DNA from: Pseudomonadaceae bacterium
Lineage (GTDB): Bacteria; Pseudomonadota; Gammaproteobacteria; Pseudomonadales; Pseudomonadaceae
Reading direction: 5' to 3'
DNA: 64,000 nucleotides
Assembly: GCA_900766265.1 (NCBI GenBank)
Contig: CAAFUS010000005.1
Coordinates: forward strand, 62,001-126,000
In this document: one piece after another, positions 24,041 to 39,291 of the stretch
Position numbering within the stretch: position 1 is the stretch's first letter
How the letters are laid out: each line of letters opens with the position of its first letter
Notes under the pieces: model-generated
Databases searched by the model: none
What the model was told of the DNA's origin: nothing
What the model saw: only the letters and a program-made list of their open reading frames with translations
Translations under genes and position numbers: made by a program

Positions 24041-24063
24041 AAAGCCCCGAAATTCGGGGCTTT
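24041..24063 (-). terminator. intrinsic terminator after tRNA-Leu
   Basis: AAAGCCCCGAA and TTCGGGGCTTT make an 11-bp stem around one base, 12 nt past the CCA end of tRNA-Leu. It ends the tRNA operon on the minus strand and could also stop transcription entering from the phage side. Confidence 0.8.
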
Positions 24064-24075
24064 CAGCTCGATGCA

Positions 24076-24160
24076 TGGTGCGGACGGAGAGACTCGAACT
24101 CTCACACCTTGCGGCGCCAGAACCTAAATCTGGTGTGTCTACCAATTTCACCACGTCCGC
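24076..24160 (-). tRNA. tRNA-Leu (anticodon TAG)
   Basis: The 85-nt minus-strand sequence begins GCGGACGTGGTGAAATTGG and ends CCGCACCA with encoded CCA. The anticodon loop TTTAGGT gives TAG. A long variable arm (CGCCGCAAGGTGTG region) marks the class II leucine tRNA. Its 3' end faces the prophage, making it a typical integration target. Confidence 0.95.
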
Positions 24161-24177
24161 AAAAACGGGCTTTAAAC

Positions 24178-24207
24178 AAAAGCGCCAGGCGAGGTGCCTG
24201 GCGCTTT
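24178..24207 (-). terminator. hairpin between tRNA-His and tRNA-Leu
   Basis: AAAAGCGCCAGGC and GCCTGGCGCTTTT form a long stem around GAGGT. In an RNA made of several tRNAs it may act as a partial terminator or as an RNase processing signal. Confidence 0.55.
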
Positions 24208-24214
24208 TCGAATA

Positions 24215-24290
24215 TGGGGTGGACGATGGGGATCGAACCCACGACACCAGGAGCCACAATCCTGTGCTCTACCAACTGAGCTACGCCCAC
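24215..24290 (-). tRNA. tRNA-His (anticodon GTG)
   Basis: The sequence begins GTGGGCGTAGCTCAGTTGG and ends CACCCCA with encoded CCA. The anticodon loop TTGTGGC gives GTG. The extra 5' G characteristic of histidine tRNA is present. Confidence 0.95.
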
Positions 24291-24321
24291 CATATTGCAT
24301 TTGCTTGTGCCAGACGCCTAA

Positions 24322-24398
24322 TGGCGCACCCGGCAGGACTCGAACCTGCGACCATCCGCTTAGAAGGCGGATGCTCTATCCAGCTGAGCTACGGGCGC
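24322..24398 (-). tRNA. tRNA-Arg (anticodon TCT)
   Basis: The sequence begins GCGCCCGTAGCTCAGCTGG and ends GGTGCGCCA. The anticodon loop CTTCTAA gives TCT for AGA codons. It is the first gene of the tRNA operon. Confidence 0.95.
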
Positions 24399-24505
24399 TT
24401 TATCTGCATTCTGTTCGGAGCGCAGACTTGAAGCTCCGGCTGCGAAGGATTCCTCCTTCACCGCCATCTTACCCAGCGGTAGGCTGTGCTCGACAAGCGG
24501 GGCGA

Positions 24506-24534
24506 ATCTTATAGAGCAGCCCGCTACCCGTCAA
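24506..24534 (-). promoter_or_regulatory. sigma-70 promoter of the tRNA operon
   Basis: On the minus strand TTGACG and TAAGAT are separated by 17 bp. A GC-rich discriminator (TCGCCCCGC) follows, as is usual for stringently controlled stable-RNA promoters. It lies about 108 nt upstream of tRNA-Arg. Confidence 0.7.
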
Positions 24535-24666
24535 CAGGAAATTTCGAAAAATTTCAGCGAGATAAAGGGGTTACAGGAAAACCGGGGCTCGCTGCCTTTG
24601 CCGGACCGGCTCACCATGCGAGAATGCGCGTCCTTTTTCAACCCATCCGATGGTTAGCCAAGCGTC

Positions 24667-25521
24667 ATGACCGCACAATTGATCGACGGTAAAACGATCG
24701 CAGCCGATATCCGCCAACAGATCGCCAAGCGGGTTACCGAGCGTCACGAACAGGGTTTACGGGCGCCTGGCCTGGCGGTGATCCTGGTCGGCACAGACCC
24801 GGCTTCACAGGTATATGTGGCCCACAAGCGCAAGGACTGCGAAGAGGTCGGTTTCAAGTCCCAGGCCTACGACCTGCCCGCCGACACCGCGCAGGATGCC
24901 CTGCTCGAGCTGATCGACCAGCTCAACGAAGACCCGTCGGTGGACGGCATCCTCGTGCAGTTGCCGCTGCCCAAGCATCTGGACGCCTCGCTGCTGCTCG
25001 AACGCATCCGCCCGGACAAGGACGTCGATGGCTTCCACCCCTACAACATCGGCCGGCTCGCCCAGCGCATGCCGCTGCTGCGCCCCTGCACCCCCAAGGG
25101 CATCATGACCCTGCTGCAGAGCACGGGAGTCGACCTCTACGGACTCGATGCCGTGGTGGTGGGCGCATCGAACATCGTAGGCCGACCGATGGCCCTGGAG
25201 CTGTTGTTGGCCGGCTGCACGACCACCGTTACTCACCGCTTCACCCGCGACCTGGCCGATCACGTTCGTCGCGCCGATCTGGTGGTGGTGGCCACCGGCA
25301 TTACCGGCCTGGTCAAGGGCGAATGGATCAAGCCCGGAGCGATCGTCATCGACGTCGGCATTAATCGGCAGGCCGACGGCAAGCTGGTCGGCGACGTGGA
25401 GTACGAGCCAGCCCTGCAGCGTGCCGGCTGGATCACGCCGGTCCCAGGCGGTGTCGGCCCGATGACTCGCGCTTGCCTGCTGGAAAACACCCTGCACGCG
25501 GCCGAGCATCTGCACGCCTGA
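24667..25521 (+). CDS. folD: methylenetetrahydrofolate dehydrogenase/cyclohydrolase FolD (284 aa)
   Basis: This bifunctional cytosolic enzyme converts 5,10-methylene-THF to 10-formyl-THF with NADP. Conserved parts are YVAHKRKDCEEVGF (catalytic Lys region), DGILVQLPLPKH, KDVDGFHPYNIGRL, PCTPKGIM and VVGASNIVGRP for cofactor binding. Length is exactly the family norm. It stands alone, next to the tRNA operon, with its own terminator. Confidence 0.97.
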   Translation: MTAQLIDGKTIAADIRQQIAKRVTERHEQGLRAPGLAVILVGTDPASQVYVAHKRKDCEEVGFKSQAYDLPADTAQDALLELIDQLNEDPSVDGILVQLPLPKHLDASLLLERIRPDKDVDGFHPYNIGRLAQRMPLLRPCTPKGIMTLLQSTGVDLYGLDAVVVGASNIVGRPMALELLLAGCTTTVTHRFTRDLADHVRRADLVVVATGITGLVKGEWIKPGAIVIDVGINRQADGKLVGDVEYEPALQRAGWITPVPGGVGPMTRACLLENTLHAAEHLHA

Positions 25522-25542
25522 AGTTCGCTTGGAACAGGCATG

Positions 25543-25569
25543 AAAACGGCACCTTCGGGTGCCGTTTTC
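25543..25569. terminator. bidirectional intrinsic terminator
   Basis: GAAAACGGCACC TTCG GGTGCCGTTTTC is a perfect stem with a stable TTCG tetraloop and A/T tracts on both sides. It lies between convergent folD and the glycerol-binding protein gene. Confidence 0.9.
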
Positions 25570-25588
25570 CGTTACGGGCGCAGCGCGA

Positions 25589-27340
<1,752 letters not shown>

Positions 27341-27371
27341 TGGGTTATTCGGAACAGAGCGGCCTTGCGGC

Positions 27372-27644
27372 TCACCCCCAGCGCATCACCGCAAACAACC
27401 AGACGACGGACAGCGCGGTCGCTATCCAGATGCTCCAGTCGGTCAGCCCCACCAGCATCAGGTGCCAGTAGGCGCTGCCGAGCAATCCGATGAACAGCCG
27501 GTCGCCACGGGTAGTGGTGATCGGCAGCCAGCCGCGGCGCGGCGCGCAGGGATGGCGCAGCTCCCACACGGTCATGGTCACCAGCGTCAGCCCTATCGCG
27601 CAGAAGAACAGCGCGGTGGGCAGCGTCCAGGCCATCCAGCTCAT
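27372..27644 (-). CDS. glpU: DUF2160 membrane protein (GlpU-like, 90 aa)
   Basis: The protein has three hydrophobic segments (ALFFCAIGLTLVTMTVW, RLFIGLLGSAYWHLMLVGL, WIATALSVVWLFAVM). This small family is found almost only in glycerol-type ABC operons between the permease and binding-protein genes. Its role is unknown; it may stabilise the complex. The ATG has a normal ribosome site. Confidence 0.85.
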   Translation of the reverse strand: MSWMAWTLPTALFFCAIGLTLVTMTVWELRHPCAPRRGWLPITTTRGDRLFIGLLGSAYWHLMLVGLTDWSIWIATALSVVWLFAVMRWG

Positions 27645-27653
27645 GTCGCCCTC

Positions 27654-28454
27654 CTATACCCGGCCAAGGGCAAAACCCTTGGCTACATGATTACGAACGA
27701 ACCAGATCACCAGCATTCCGGGCAGGATGGTGAGCACTCCCGCCGCCGCGAGCACGCCCCAGTCAATACCCGATGCCGAAACGGTCCGGGTCATCACAGC
27801 GACGATGGGCTTGGCATCGACCGAGGTCAGGGTGCGAGCCAGCAGCAGTTCCACCCAGGAGAACATGAAGCAGAAGAAGGCCGTGACGCCGATCCCCGAG
27901 CCGATCAAGGGGATGAACAACTTCACGAAGAACTTGGGAAAGCTGTAGCCGTCGAGGTAGGCCGTCTCGTCGATTTCCTTGGGCACTCCCGACATGAAGC
28001 CCTCGAGAATCCACACCGCCAGCGGAACGTTGAACAGGCAATGCGCCAGCGCCACGGCGATGTGGGTATCGAACAGCCCGATCGACGAATAGAGCTGGAA
28101 GAATGGCAGCAGGAACACCGCGGGCGGCGCCATGCGATTGGTCAACAGCCAGAAGAACAGGTGCTTGTCGCCGAGAAAGCGGAACCGCGAGAACGCGTAC
28201 GCCGCTGGCAACGCCACGACCAGCGATATCACCGTGTTGAGACAGACGTAGTACAGCGAATTGATGTAGCCGCTGTACCAGGAGCGATCGGTGAAGATCA
28301 CCCGGTAGTTGTCCAGGGTGAAGTCCCGTGGCCAGAGCGTGAGCCCACCGAGTATCTCGGTGTTGCTCTTGAACGACATGTTCACCAGCCAGTAGATGGG
28401 CACCATCAGAAAGAGGATGTACAACAGCAGCACGGCACGCTTGCGCAGGCTCAT
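27654..28454 (-). CDS. glpQ: ABC transporter permease (GlpQ-like, 266 aa)
   Basis: This is a MalG-type inner-membrane permease with six hydrophobic helices. The EAA loop is PKEIDETAYLDGYSFPKFFVKLFIPLIGSG, which contacts the ATPases. Typical length. It lies 9 nt before glpU and 10 nt after the other permease. Confidence 0.9.
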   Translation of the reverse strand: MSLRKRAVLLLYILFLMVPIYWLVNMSFKSNTEILGGLTLWPRDFTLDNYRVIFTDRSWYSGYINSLYYVCLNTVISLVVALPAAYAFSRFRFLGDKHLFFWLLTNRMAPPAVFLLPFFQLYSSIGLFDTHIAVALAHCLFNVPLAVWILEGFMSGVPKEIDETAYLDGYSFPKFFVKLFIPLIGSGIGVTAFFCFMFSWVELLLARTLTSVDAKPIVAVMTRTVSASGIDWGVLAAAGVLTILPGMLVIWFVRNHVAKGFALGRV

Positions 28455-28464
28455 CGTGGGCTCC

Positions 28465-29327
<863 letters not shown>

Positions 29328-29331
<4 letters not shown>

Positions 29332-30425
29332 GGCTGCGCCTCCACCAGCAGGTCGTCGGCATAAAGCATCAACCACTGCGCCGGGAAGGATACCCAGACC
29401 ACCTCGCGCACCAGAGTCTGCTCCTCCGGCAGGCGGGCCTTGAGCAGATGACCCTGCAGGCGAAAACTCAGGATCTTGTATGTGCCCAGGTCCTCGAGGC
29501 GCACCACCTCTGCCTGGATGGCGCCGGCACAGGGCTCGTCGACGATATGGATGAACTCGGGCCTGATTCCGATCTGAAGACGCTTGCCTATCAGCGCCGG
29601 AAGCTGCCCACGCAGCGCCTCGGGTAGCGGCAGATGATGTTCGCCGAAGCCGACACCACCCTGCTCGGCCTGTACCTCGATCAGATTCATCCCGGGGCTG
29701 CCGACGAAGAACCCGACGAAGGTGTGGCGCGGCCGCTCGAACAGCTCGCGCGGCGTGCCGAACTGGACGATCTGCCCACCGTGCATCACCGCGATCTTGT
29801 CGGCGAAGGTCGAGGCCTCCAGCTGATCGTGGGTGACGTAGATCATGGTGATGTTGAACTGCTCGTGGATCTGCTTGAGCTTGCGCCGCAGCTTCCATTT
29901 GAGGTGCGGGTCGATCACCGTCAGCGGCTCGTCGAAAAGGATCGCGGAAACATCGTCGCGTACCAGACCGCGCCCCATCGAGACCTTCTGCTTCTCGTCG
30001 GCCGTCAGGTTGCGCGCCTTTCTGCCCAGCAGCGGCTGAAGATCGAGCACCTCGGCGATCTCGTTCACCTTGCTCGCCACCCGCGCTTCGGCCAGGCCCT
30101 GATTGCGTAGCGGAAACGCCAGGTTATCGAACACCGTCATGGTGTCGTACACCACCGGAAACTGGAAAACCTGTGCGATGTTGCGCTGCTCCGGCGTCAG
30201 CCGGTTCACCTCGCGGTCGTCGAACAGCACCTTGCCTTCGGACGGGCTGAGCAGGCCGGAGATGATGTTGAGCAAAGTCGACTTGCCACAGCCGGACGGC
30301 CCCAGCAGAGCATAGGCGCCACCCTGCTCCCAGACATGGTCCATTTCGCGGATCGCATAGTCCTGCGGCCCGGCCGGGAGTTCGGCGTAGCTGTGGGCCA
30401 GGTTCTGCAGGCGGATTTCGGCCAT
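29328..30425 (-). CDS. glpT: ABC transporter ATPase with degenerate signature motif (GlpT-like, 365 aa)
   Basis: This is a MalK-type ATPase with TOBE-like C-terminus. Walker A GPSGCGKST, Q-loop FQFPVVYDTM, Walker B ILFDEP and a normal H-loop YVTHDQLEA are intact. The signature motif, usually LSGGQ, reads LTADEKQKVS. The partner ATPase has the opposite pattern (good signature, altered H-loop), so the pair probably forms one working and one degenerate site. This degeneracy is, as far as I know, common in glycerol-type importers. Confidence 0.9.
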
Positions 30426-30434
30426 GGTCAGCCT

Positions 30435-31517
<1,083 letters not shown>

Positions 31518-31550
31518 GACGCATCCTTATGGTTGTCATGCCTACTCCCA

Positions 31551-31567
31551 AAGCGATAACCATGCCA
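31551..31567 (-). promoter_or_regulatory. sigma-54 promoter of the glycerol-type importer
   Basis: On the minus strand TGGCATGGTTATCGCTT has GG and GC separated by exactly 10 bp, the -24/-12 spacing of RpoN promoters (consensus TGGCACG-N4-TTGC). It is 34 nt upstream of the first ATPase gene and beside a divergent sigma-54 activator gene. Confidence 0.8.
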
Positions 31568-31621
31568 CTCGCCACCGCGGCGTCTGGCACGGCCCTTCTC
31601 CGCTGGAGACGGAGTTTGCCG

Positions 31622-31678
31622 ATGTTCAAATGAACATTTTCGAACATTGACAGTGAACAGTTTTGAACAAGACTGTTC
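31622..31678. promoter_or_regulatory. activator-binding repeats (TGTTC/GAACA) between operon and its regulator
   Basis: ATGTTCAAATGAACAT (31622-31637) is a near-perfect dyad. GAACA also occurs at 31642, 31655 and 31665 and TGTTC at 31674. Copies at 31632/31642 and 31655/31665 are 10 bp apart, that is on one face of the helix. They lie 55-125 bp upstream of the sigma-54 promoter, the usual enhancer position. Confidence 0.75.
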
Positions 31679-31739
31679 AGTTAGCTCCCTGCGAGCCTCA
31701 CCCAGAACAACAAGAACGCGCAGCGCGCAAGGCACAGCC

Positions 31740-33593
31740 ATGGTCCATAGCGCCAAGGTCGCATCCCATCACGCCATCATCAGGGCATCCTGGGCGCGGT
31801 GCGAAGAATACGGTCTGACCCACCATAGCCATCCGGTCTTCGGTCGACCCGCTGCCGACGAGGTCAGTCTGCTGCTCGAGCGGCGACAACGCCTGGTGCA
31901 CACCACCCAGCGCGAGGTGTTGCCCTACTACGACAACATCCTTTCCAACACCCGTTGCCTGATCCTGCTGGCCGACGACCAGGGGCGGCTCCTGCAGTCC
32001 TGGGGCGACCGGCGCTTCGTCGAACCGGCACAGCAGGCCGGGTTCGCCAGCGGCGCCAGCTGGGTGGAGCGCACCACCGGTACCAATGCGATAGGCACGG
32101 CACTGTTCAGCGGCCAGGCGGTACACATCCAGCGCGACGAGCATTTCCTCGAAGCCAACCGCTACCTCACCGGGGCGGCCGCGCCGATCTTCGATGCCGA
32201 GCGGCGGCTGGTGGGCGTGCTCGATGTCTCCAGCGACAGTTATCTGCCGCCCTCCCATACCCTGGGCATGGTGAAAGTGATAAGCCAGTCGGTGGAGAAC
32301 CGCCTGCTGCTGAACCTGTTCCATGACGACTATTTCCAGCTGACCTTCAACACCGGGCAGGACAGCCTCGACAGCCAATGGGCCGGGCTGCTGATCTTCG
32401 ACGATGCGGGCGAGGTGATCTGCGCCAACCGACGGGCCGACAGCCTGCTGGGCATGCCACTGGCGCGGATGCGCATCGAGTCCCTGTTCGACCTGCCGCT
32501 GCGCCAGCTGCTGGACCAACCCGAGGATCACCCGCTGGTGCTGCATGCGACCGGTCGGCATCGCTTCCATGGTCGGCTGCGTCGCCCGCTGCGGCCAAGG
32601 GTCCAACCCCAGACCTGCGACCACCGGCACTCAGCGCCGGCCATCGAGATGGGCGACCCGCGAGTGCGCACGAAGGTGGAGCAGGCGCAGCGTCTGCTGG
32701 AGAAGGACATCCCCCTGCTCATCCAGGGCGAAACCGGTGTCGGCAAGGAGGTTCTGGTCCGAGCACTGCATCACCGCAGCAGCCGCGCCGATGCGCCGCT
32801 GATCGCCGTCAACTGCGCGGCGATACCGGCCGAGCTGATCGAGTCCGAGCTGTTCGGCTACGAAAAAGGCGCTTTCACCGGCGCCAGCCACAAGGGCAGC
32901 GTCGGCCTGATCCGCAAAGCCAACGGTGGCATCCTGTTCCTTGACGAGATTGGCGACATGCCGCTGGCGTTGCAGGCGCGGCTGTTGCGCGCGCTGCAGG
33001 AGCGCAGCGTGCAGCCGCTCGGTGGCGGCGAGCCCTGCGCAGTGGATTTCCGGCTGATCTGCGCCACCCATCGCTCGCTGCGCGAGGAGGTCAAAACCGG
33101 CCGATTCAGGCAGGACCTGTACTACCGCATCAGCGGGCTGAGCCTGACCCTGCCGCCGCTACGCGAGCGCAGTGATCGTCAGGCTCTGTTTCAGCAGCTG
33201 TGGGCGCAGCACCGCGAGCCCCACCAGACGCGAGGCCTGAGCCAGCAGGTGCTGGAGCTGTTCACGCAGCATCCCTGGCCGGGCAATCTGCGTCAGGCCA
33301 GCAGCGTGATTCAGGTCGCGCTGGCACTCGCCGAGGACCAGCCGATCGGCCTCGAGCACCTGCCGGAAGACTTCTTCGCCGAACTCGGCGCCTCGACGTG
33401 CGAGCGCCCACCCCTGGCTGCCCTCCCCGAAGTGGTGCCTTTCCGATCGCTCGATGGCGTAGCCTTGAGCGAGCAGCTCGCCGCGTGCGGCGGCAACGTC
33501 TCGAACCTCGCGCGGCGCCTGGGCATCAGCCGCAACACGCTCTACAAGCGCCTGCGCGCCGAAGGGCTCTATTCCTCCATCGACTCCGCCTAG
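31740..33593 (+). CDS. sigma-54-dependent transcriptional activator, AcoR-like (617 aa)
   Basis: The start at 31740 (MVHSAKVASHHAIIRASWARCEEYGL) is preferred over 31647, which would lie inside the operator repeats. It has an N-terminal GAF-type sensor (about 60-190), then a PAS-like segment, an AAA+ domain with Walker A GETGVGKE at about 329, EKGAFTGA at about 376 and GGILFLDEIGDM at about 400. A Fis-type helix-turn-helix ends the protein (VSNLARRLGISRNTLYKRLRAEGL). The divergent importer with a sigma-54 promoter is the obvious target. The sensed molecule is unknown. Confidence 0.9.
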   Translation: MVHSAKVASHHAIIRASWARCEEYGLTHHSHPVFGRPAADEVSLLLERRQRLVHTTQREVLPYYDNILSNTRCLILLADDQGRLLQSWGDRRFVEPAQQAGFASGASWVERTTGTNAIGTALFSGQAVHIQRDEHFLEANRYLTGAAAPIFDAERRLVGVLDVSSDSYLPPSHTLGMVKVISQSVENRLLLNLFHDDYFQLTFNTGQDSLDSQWAGLLIFDDAGEVICANRRADSLLGMPLARMRIESLFDLPLRQLLDQPEDHPLVLHATGRHRFHGRLRRPLRPRVQPQTCDHRHSAPAIEMGDPRVRTKVEQAQRLLEKDIPLLIQGETGVGKEVLVRALHHRSSRADAPLIAVNCAAIPAELIESELFGYEKGAFTGASHKGSVGLIRKANGGILFLDEIGDMPLALQARLLRALQERSVQPLGGGEPCAVDFRLICATHRSLREEVKTGRFRQDLYYRISGLSLTLPPLRERSDRQALFQQLWAQHREPHQTRGLSQQVLELFTQHPWPGNLRQASSVIQVALALAEDQPIGLEHLPEDFFAELGASTCERPPLAALPEVVPFRSLDGVALSEQLAACGGNVSNLARRLGISRNTLYKRLRAEGLYSSIDSA

Positions 33594-33610
33594 CGCGCCC
33601 GATATGACGC

Positions 33611-35566
33611 TTATCGCGCTGCGCGCTGGCCGAGCAGCGCGGTAGCGCCTTGGGGCTTGCGGGTGAACCAGAGCACCCTGCTCACCCCCCGCGTGATCGC
33701 CACGTACGCCAGTCGCAGCGATTCATCGGCCATCGCCTGGTCATAGCTGCCGCGAAAGAAGCCGCACCGGGCGTACAGCGCATTGCGCATCGGATGCGTG
33801 GCGCCCGGCAGGCAGTCGTCGATGATGATCGCCACCTCCGCCTGCAGCCCCTTGGCCCGATGAATCGTCATCGCCTTCACCGGTAACCCGGGGTCCAACT
33901 GCGCCTGGATCTGCTTGAGGGGCTCGTTTCGGCGGCTGAGCAGCAGGACCGCCGTCCGTTCGCGCCCGCCGCGCGTAGCGGCATGCCGACACTGCTTCGT
34001 GATCTCCTGCAGTAGCACCGGCAGGTCCGTACGGATATCGAAGGGCGTGACCAGCCGGACCCCGTGGTCGCCGTCCTGCTGCGGCCGAACCGCCTCGCAC
34101 TGCTTGGGCTGCTTGCAGGCGACGGCCGTGAGCACCCTCTCCCCGTCGCGAACGATCGGGTCGATGGATCGGTAGTTGGTACCGAGAACCAACTGCGCGC
34201 TGCGAGCCTTGCCCTTGACCGGGAAATGCCGGTCGAAATCGATAAACAGCTCCGGCGAACTGCCCCGCCAGCCGTAGATCGATTGCCAGTCATCCCCGAT
34301 GGCCATCAGGCTGACCGCTCGCCGCTCGCCGGCCAGGCGCCGGTGCAGCGCCTGCAGCCATTGGACGATCTGTGGGGAGATGTCCTGAAACTCATCGATC
34401 AACAGATGCCCGAACGGCTCTAGCAGCTCGGCCGGTACCGGCTCGTTACCGGCCAGCCGCGCGGTCAGCTCGGCAAAGGCATCATCGAAAGTCATCAGCG
34501 AGCGAGCTCGCAGCGCGCCCTGGAAATGCGCCCAGAACAGCACCAGCGCCTCGCAGAACATCCGCTCGCGTGCGCTGCAGGCCAGGGCTTTCGGCTCCAG
34601 GCTGTCGATACGCAGCCCGATGCTCTGCATAAATCCGGCCTGCTGGAAAAACGCCTCATGCAGCGGAGCCGCGCTCAACTCGCCTTCGAGCCTGAAAGGC
34701 GTCGTCGGCGCTCTGGGCAGCGGCTCGCTTTCATCGGGTGGTGAGGAGCCGAGCAAGGCGTGGACATGGTCGCGAAAACGGGCGTCGTCGGCATAGGCGC
34801 TGTCGTACGCCTGTTGCAGCAGCTGCCGCTGCGCGGCGCCGAGCCGCCCGCCTGCGAGGGGGTTGTCCAGCTCCCTGGCACCTGCCGCCGCGCCCTCGCC
34901 CAGCTGCTCGAACCAGGCCGGATTGCCCAGCAGCGCCTTGGCCATCACCCCCATCGCCGAATGGAAGGTGCGCACGCATTGGCGCGCATGCGTCTGGTCG
35001 AAGGGATGCTGCCAGAACGCGAGCACCCTGATCAGCTGTTCACGCAGTTCCGCGCAGGAGGCATTGGTGAAGGAGATCACCGTGATGCGCCCGGGCTCGA
35101 TGTCCAGGTGGCAAATCATAAACACCAGGCGCAGCACCAGAGTCGTCGACTTGCCCGACCCGGCACCTGCGAAGATGCGGGTCAGCGGCTGGTCGCTCAG
35201 GATCATCGCCCACTGCGCCGGAGACGGCTCGCTGACGACGCCGGCCCGTGCCGCGGCCGCGACCTGGGTCCGCATCGCCTGGATCCGAGCCTGCGTAACG
35301 GGCATCGGCGTCGCGCTGTAGATACCACGCGCTCGGGCTGCCTTCGGTTTCACCGCATGAGGCTTGTGCGTTCCATCGCCCTCGCCGGCATCCGTTCTGG
35401 CACGCGATGAAGCCTTGCGCGACGTCTTAGTGGCTTTACGCCGCTTGGGTTTCGTCGCGCTCGTGCCGGCCTCGCCCTCGGCCCGTAAATAGGCAGTGGT
35501 GCGGGGGAAGTAGCGCTCTAGCGCCTTGGAGATGAGTTGTGCGTAGCGCTGTACAGCGGAGGGCAT
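33611..35566 (-). CDS. UvrD/Rep-like superfamily 1 helicase (651 aa)
   Basis: This is an ATP-dependent 3'-5' helicase. Motif I is FAGAGSGKSTTLV, motif Ia VISFTNASCAELREQL, motif II HLLIDEFQDIS, motif III AIGDDWQSIYGWRGSSPELF, motif IV VLGTNYRSID, motif V AMTIHRAKGLQAEVAII and motif VI ESLRLAYVAITRG. The N-terminal 90 residues are a Lys/Arg/Ser/Thr-rich low-complexity tail (KPKRRKATKTSRKASSRARTD) not found in UvrD or Rep. There are no obvious partner genes. The role (repair, replication restart or plasmid/phage related) is open. Confidence 0.88.
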   Translation of the reverse strand: MPSAVQRYAQLISKALERYFPRTTAYLRAEGEAGTSATKPKRRKATKTSRKASSRARTDAGEGDGTHKPHAVKPKAARARGIYSATPMPVTQARIQAMRTQVAAAARAGVVSEPSPAQWAMILSDQPLTRIFAGAGSGKSTTLVLRLVFMICHLDIEPGRITVISFTNASCAELREQLIRVLAFWQHPFDQTHARQCVRTFHSAMGVMAKALLGNPAWFEQLGEGAAAGARELDNPLAGGRLGAAQRQLLQQAYDSAYADDARFRDHVHALLGSSPPDESEPLPRAPTTPFRLEGELSAAPLHEAFFQQAGFMQSIGLRIDSLEPKALACSARERMFCEALVLFWAHFQGALRARSLMTFDDAFAELTARLAGNEPVPAELLEPFGHLLIDEFQDISPQIVQWLQALHRRLAGERRAVSLMAIGDDWQSIYGWRGSSPELFIDFDRHFPVKGKARSAQLVLGTNYRSIDPIVRDGERVLTAVACKQPKQCEAVRPQQDGDHGVRLVTPFDIRTDLPVLLQEITKQCRHAATRGGRERTAVLLLSRRNEPLKQIQAQLDPGLPVKAMTIHRAKGLQAEVAIIIDDCLPGATHPMRNALYARCGFFRGSYDQAMADESLRLAYVAITRGVSRVLWFTRKPQGATALLGQRAAR

Positions 35567-35617
35567 TGAAAGGGTCCAACCGGATGGGGTGGCCGAGGTG
35601 TTCGGCCGGACTCTGGA

Positions 35618-35959
35618 TCAGTCGTCGCGGGTGAGCACTTCGAGCAGCTCGATCTCGAAGATCAGGTTGGAATTCGGCTTGATGTGCTCGCCCACCTGCC
35701 GCTCGCCGTAAGCCAGCGAAGCCGGGACGAACAGCCGACGCTTGCCGCCGACGCGCATCCCCATGAGCCCCTGGTCCCAGCCCTTGATGACCCGGCCGGT
35801 GCCGATCACGCACTGAAACGGCTTGCCGCGCACATGGGAGGAATCAAACCGCGTGCCATCCTCCAGGGCGCCATCATAGTGCGTGGTGATCAGGGCACCC
35901 TTGACCACTTCCCTGCCTTCGCCCACCACCAGATCTTCGACCTGCAACTGCGTGCTCAT
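35618..35959 (-). CDS. FKBP-type peptidyl-prolyl isomerase (113 aa)
   Basis: The start at 35959 is preceded by AGGAG. The sequence MSTQLQVEDLVVGEGREVVKGALITTHYDGALEDGTRFDSSHVRGKPF and VIKGWDQGLMGMRVGGKRRLFVPASLAYG is a single FKBP domain with most active-site aromatics. There is no signal peptide, so it is cytosolic. It follows cysS but behind a terminator. Confidence 0.93.
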   Translation of the reverse strand: MSTQLQVEDLVVGEGREVVKGALITTHYDGALEDGTRFDSSHVRGKPFQCVIGTGRVIKGWDQGLMGMRVGGKRRLFVPASLAYGERQVGEHIKPNSNLIFEIELLEVLTRDD

Positions 35960-35981
35960 CGCCACTCCTCGTTTCGCCATG

Positions 35982-36006
35982 AAAAACGCCGCCCGCAGGC
36001 GGCGCT
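35982..36006 (-). terminator. intrinsic terminator after cysS
   Basis: On the minus strand GCCGCCTGCGGGCGGC is followed by GTTTTTC. The stem lies between the cysS stop and the FKBP start. Confidence 0.8.
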
Positions 36007-36021
36007 CGGTCGTCGGCCCGA

Positions 36022-39074
<3,053 letters not shown>

Positions 39075-39291
39075 GGCGTCCTTAACGTTATGCGGTGCGC
39101 GGCTCAGGGTAGGCCGGTCAGATCAAAGGGCTTATGATAGCGGACCCGTCAACCCCCTGACAGAGCAAAGCGCCTACGCCATGCCTGGTTCAGAGGTGGC
39201 GGCACGAGGCAGCGATCCGTGCTGAACCTGCAGCATTTGCTCCAGCGTCACTGTCGCAACGCTATCTGCCCACCGAAACGGAATAGTTCAG

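Larger units (their letters stand above)
23354..24075. other. gene-free stretch between prophage late region and tRNA-Leu
   Basis: No convincing reading frame is present on either strand over 722 bp. The left part (23441-23467) has a cos-like sequence. The middle to right part is AT-rich and holds twelve GGTAA-type repeats (23639-23912). The end carries an intrinsic terminator (24041-24063). A P2-type prophage would have its early region here. Confidence 0.75.
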
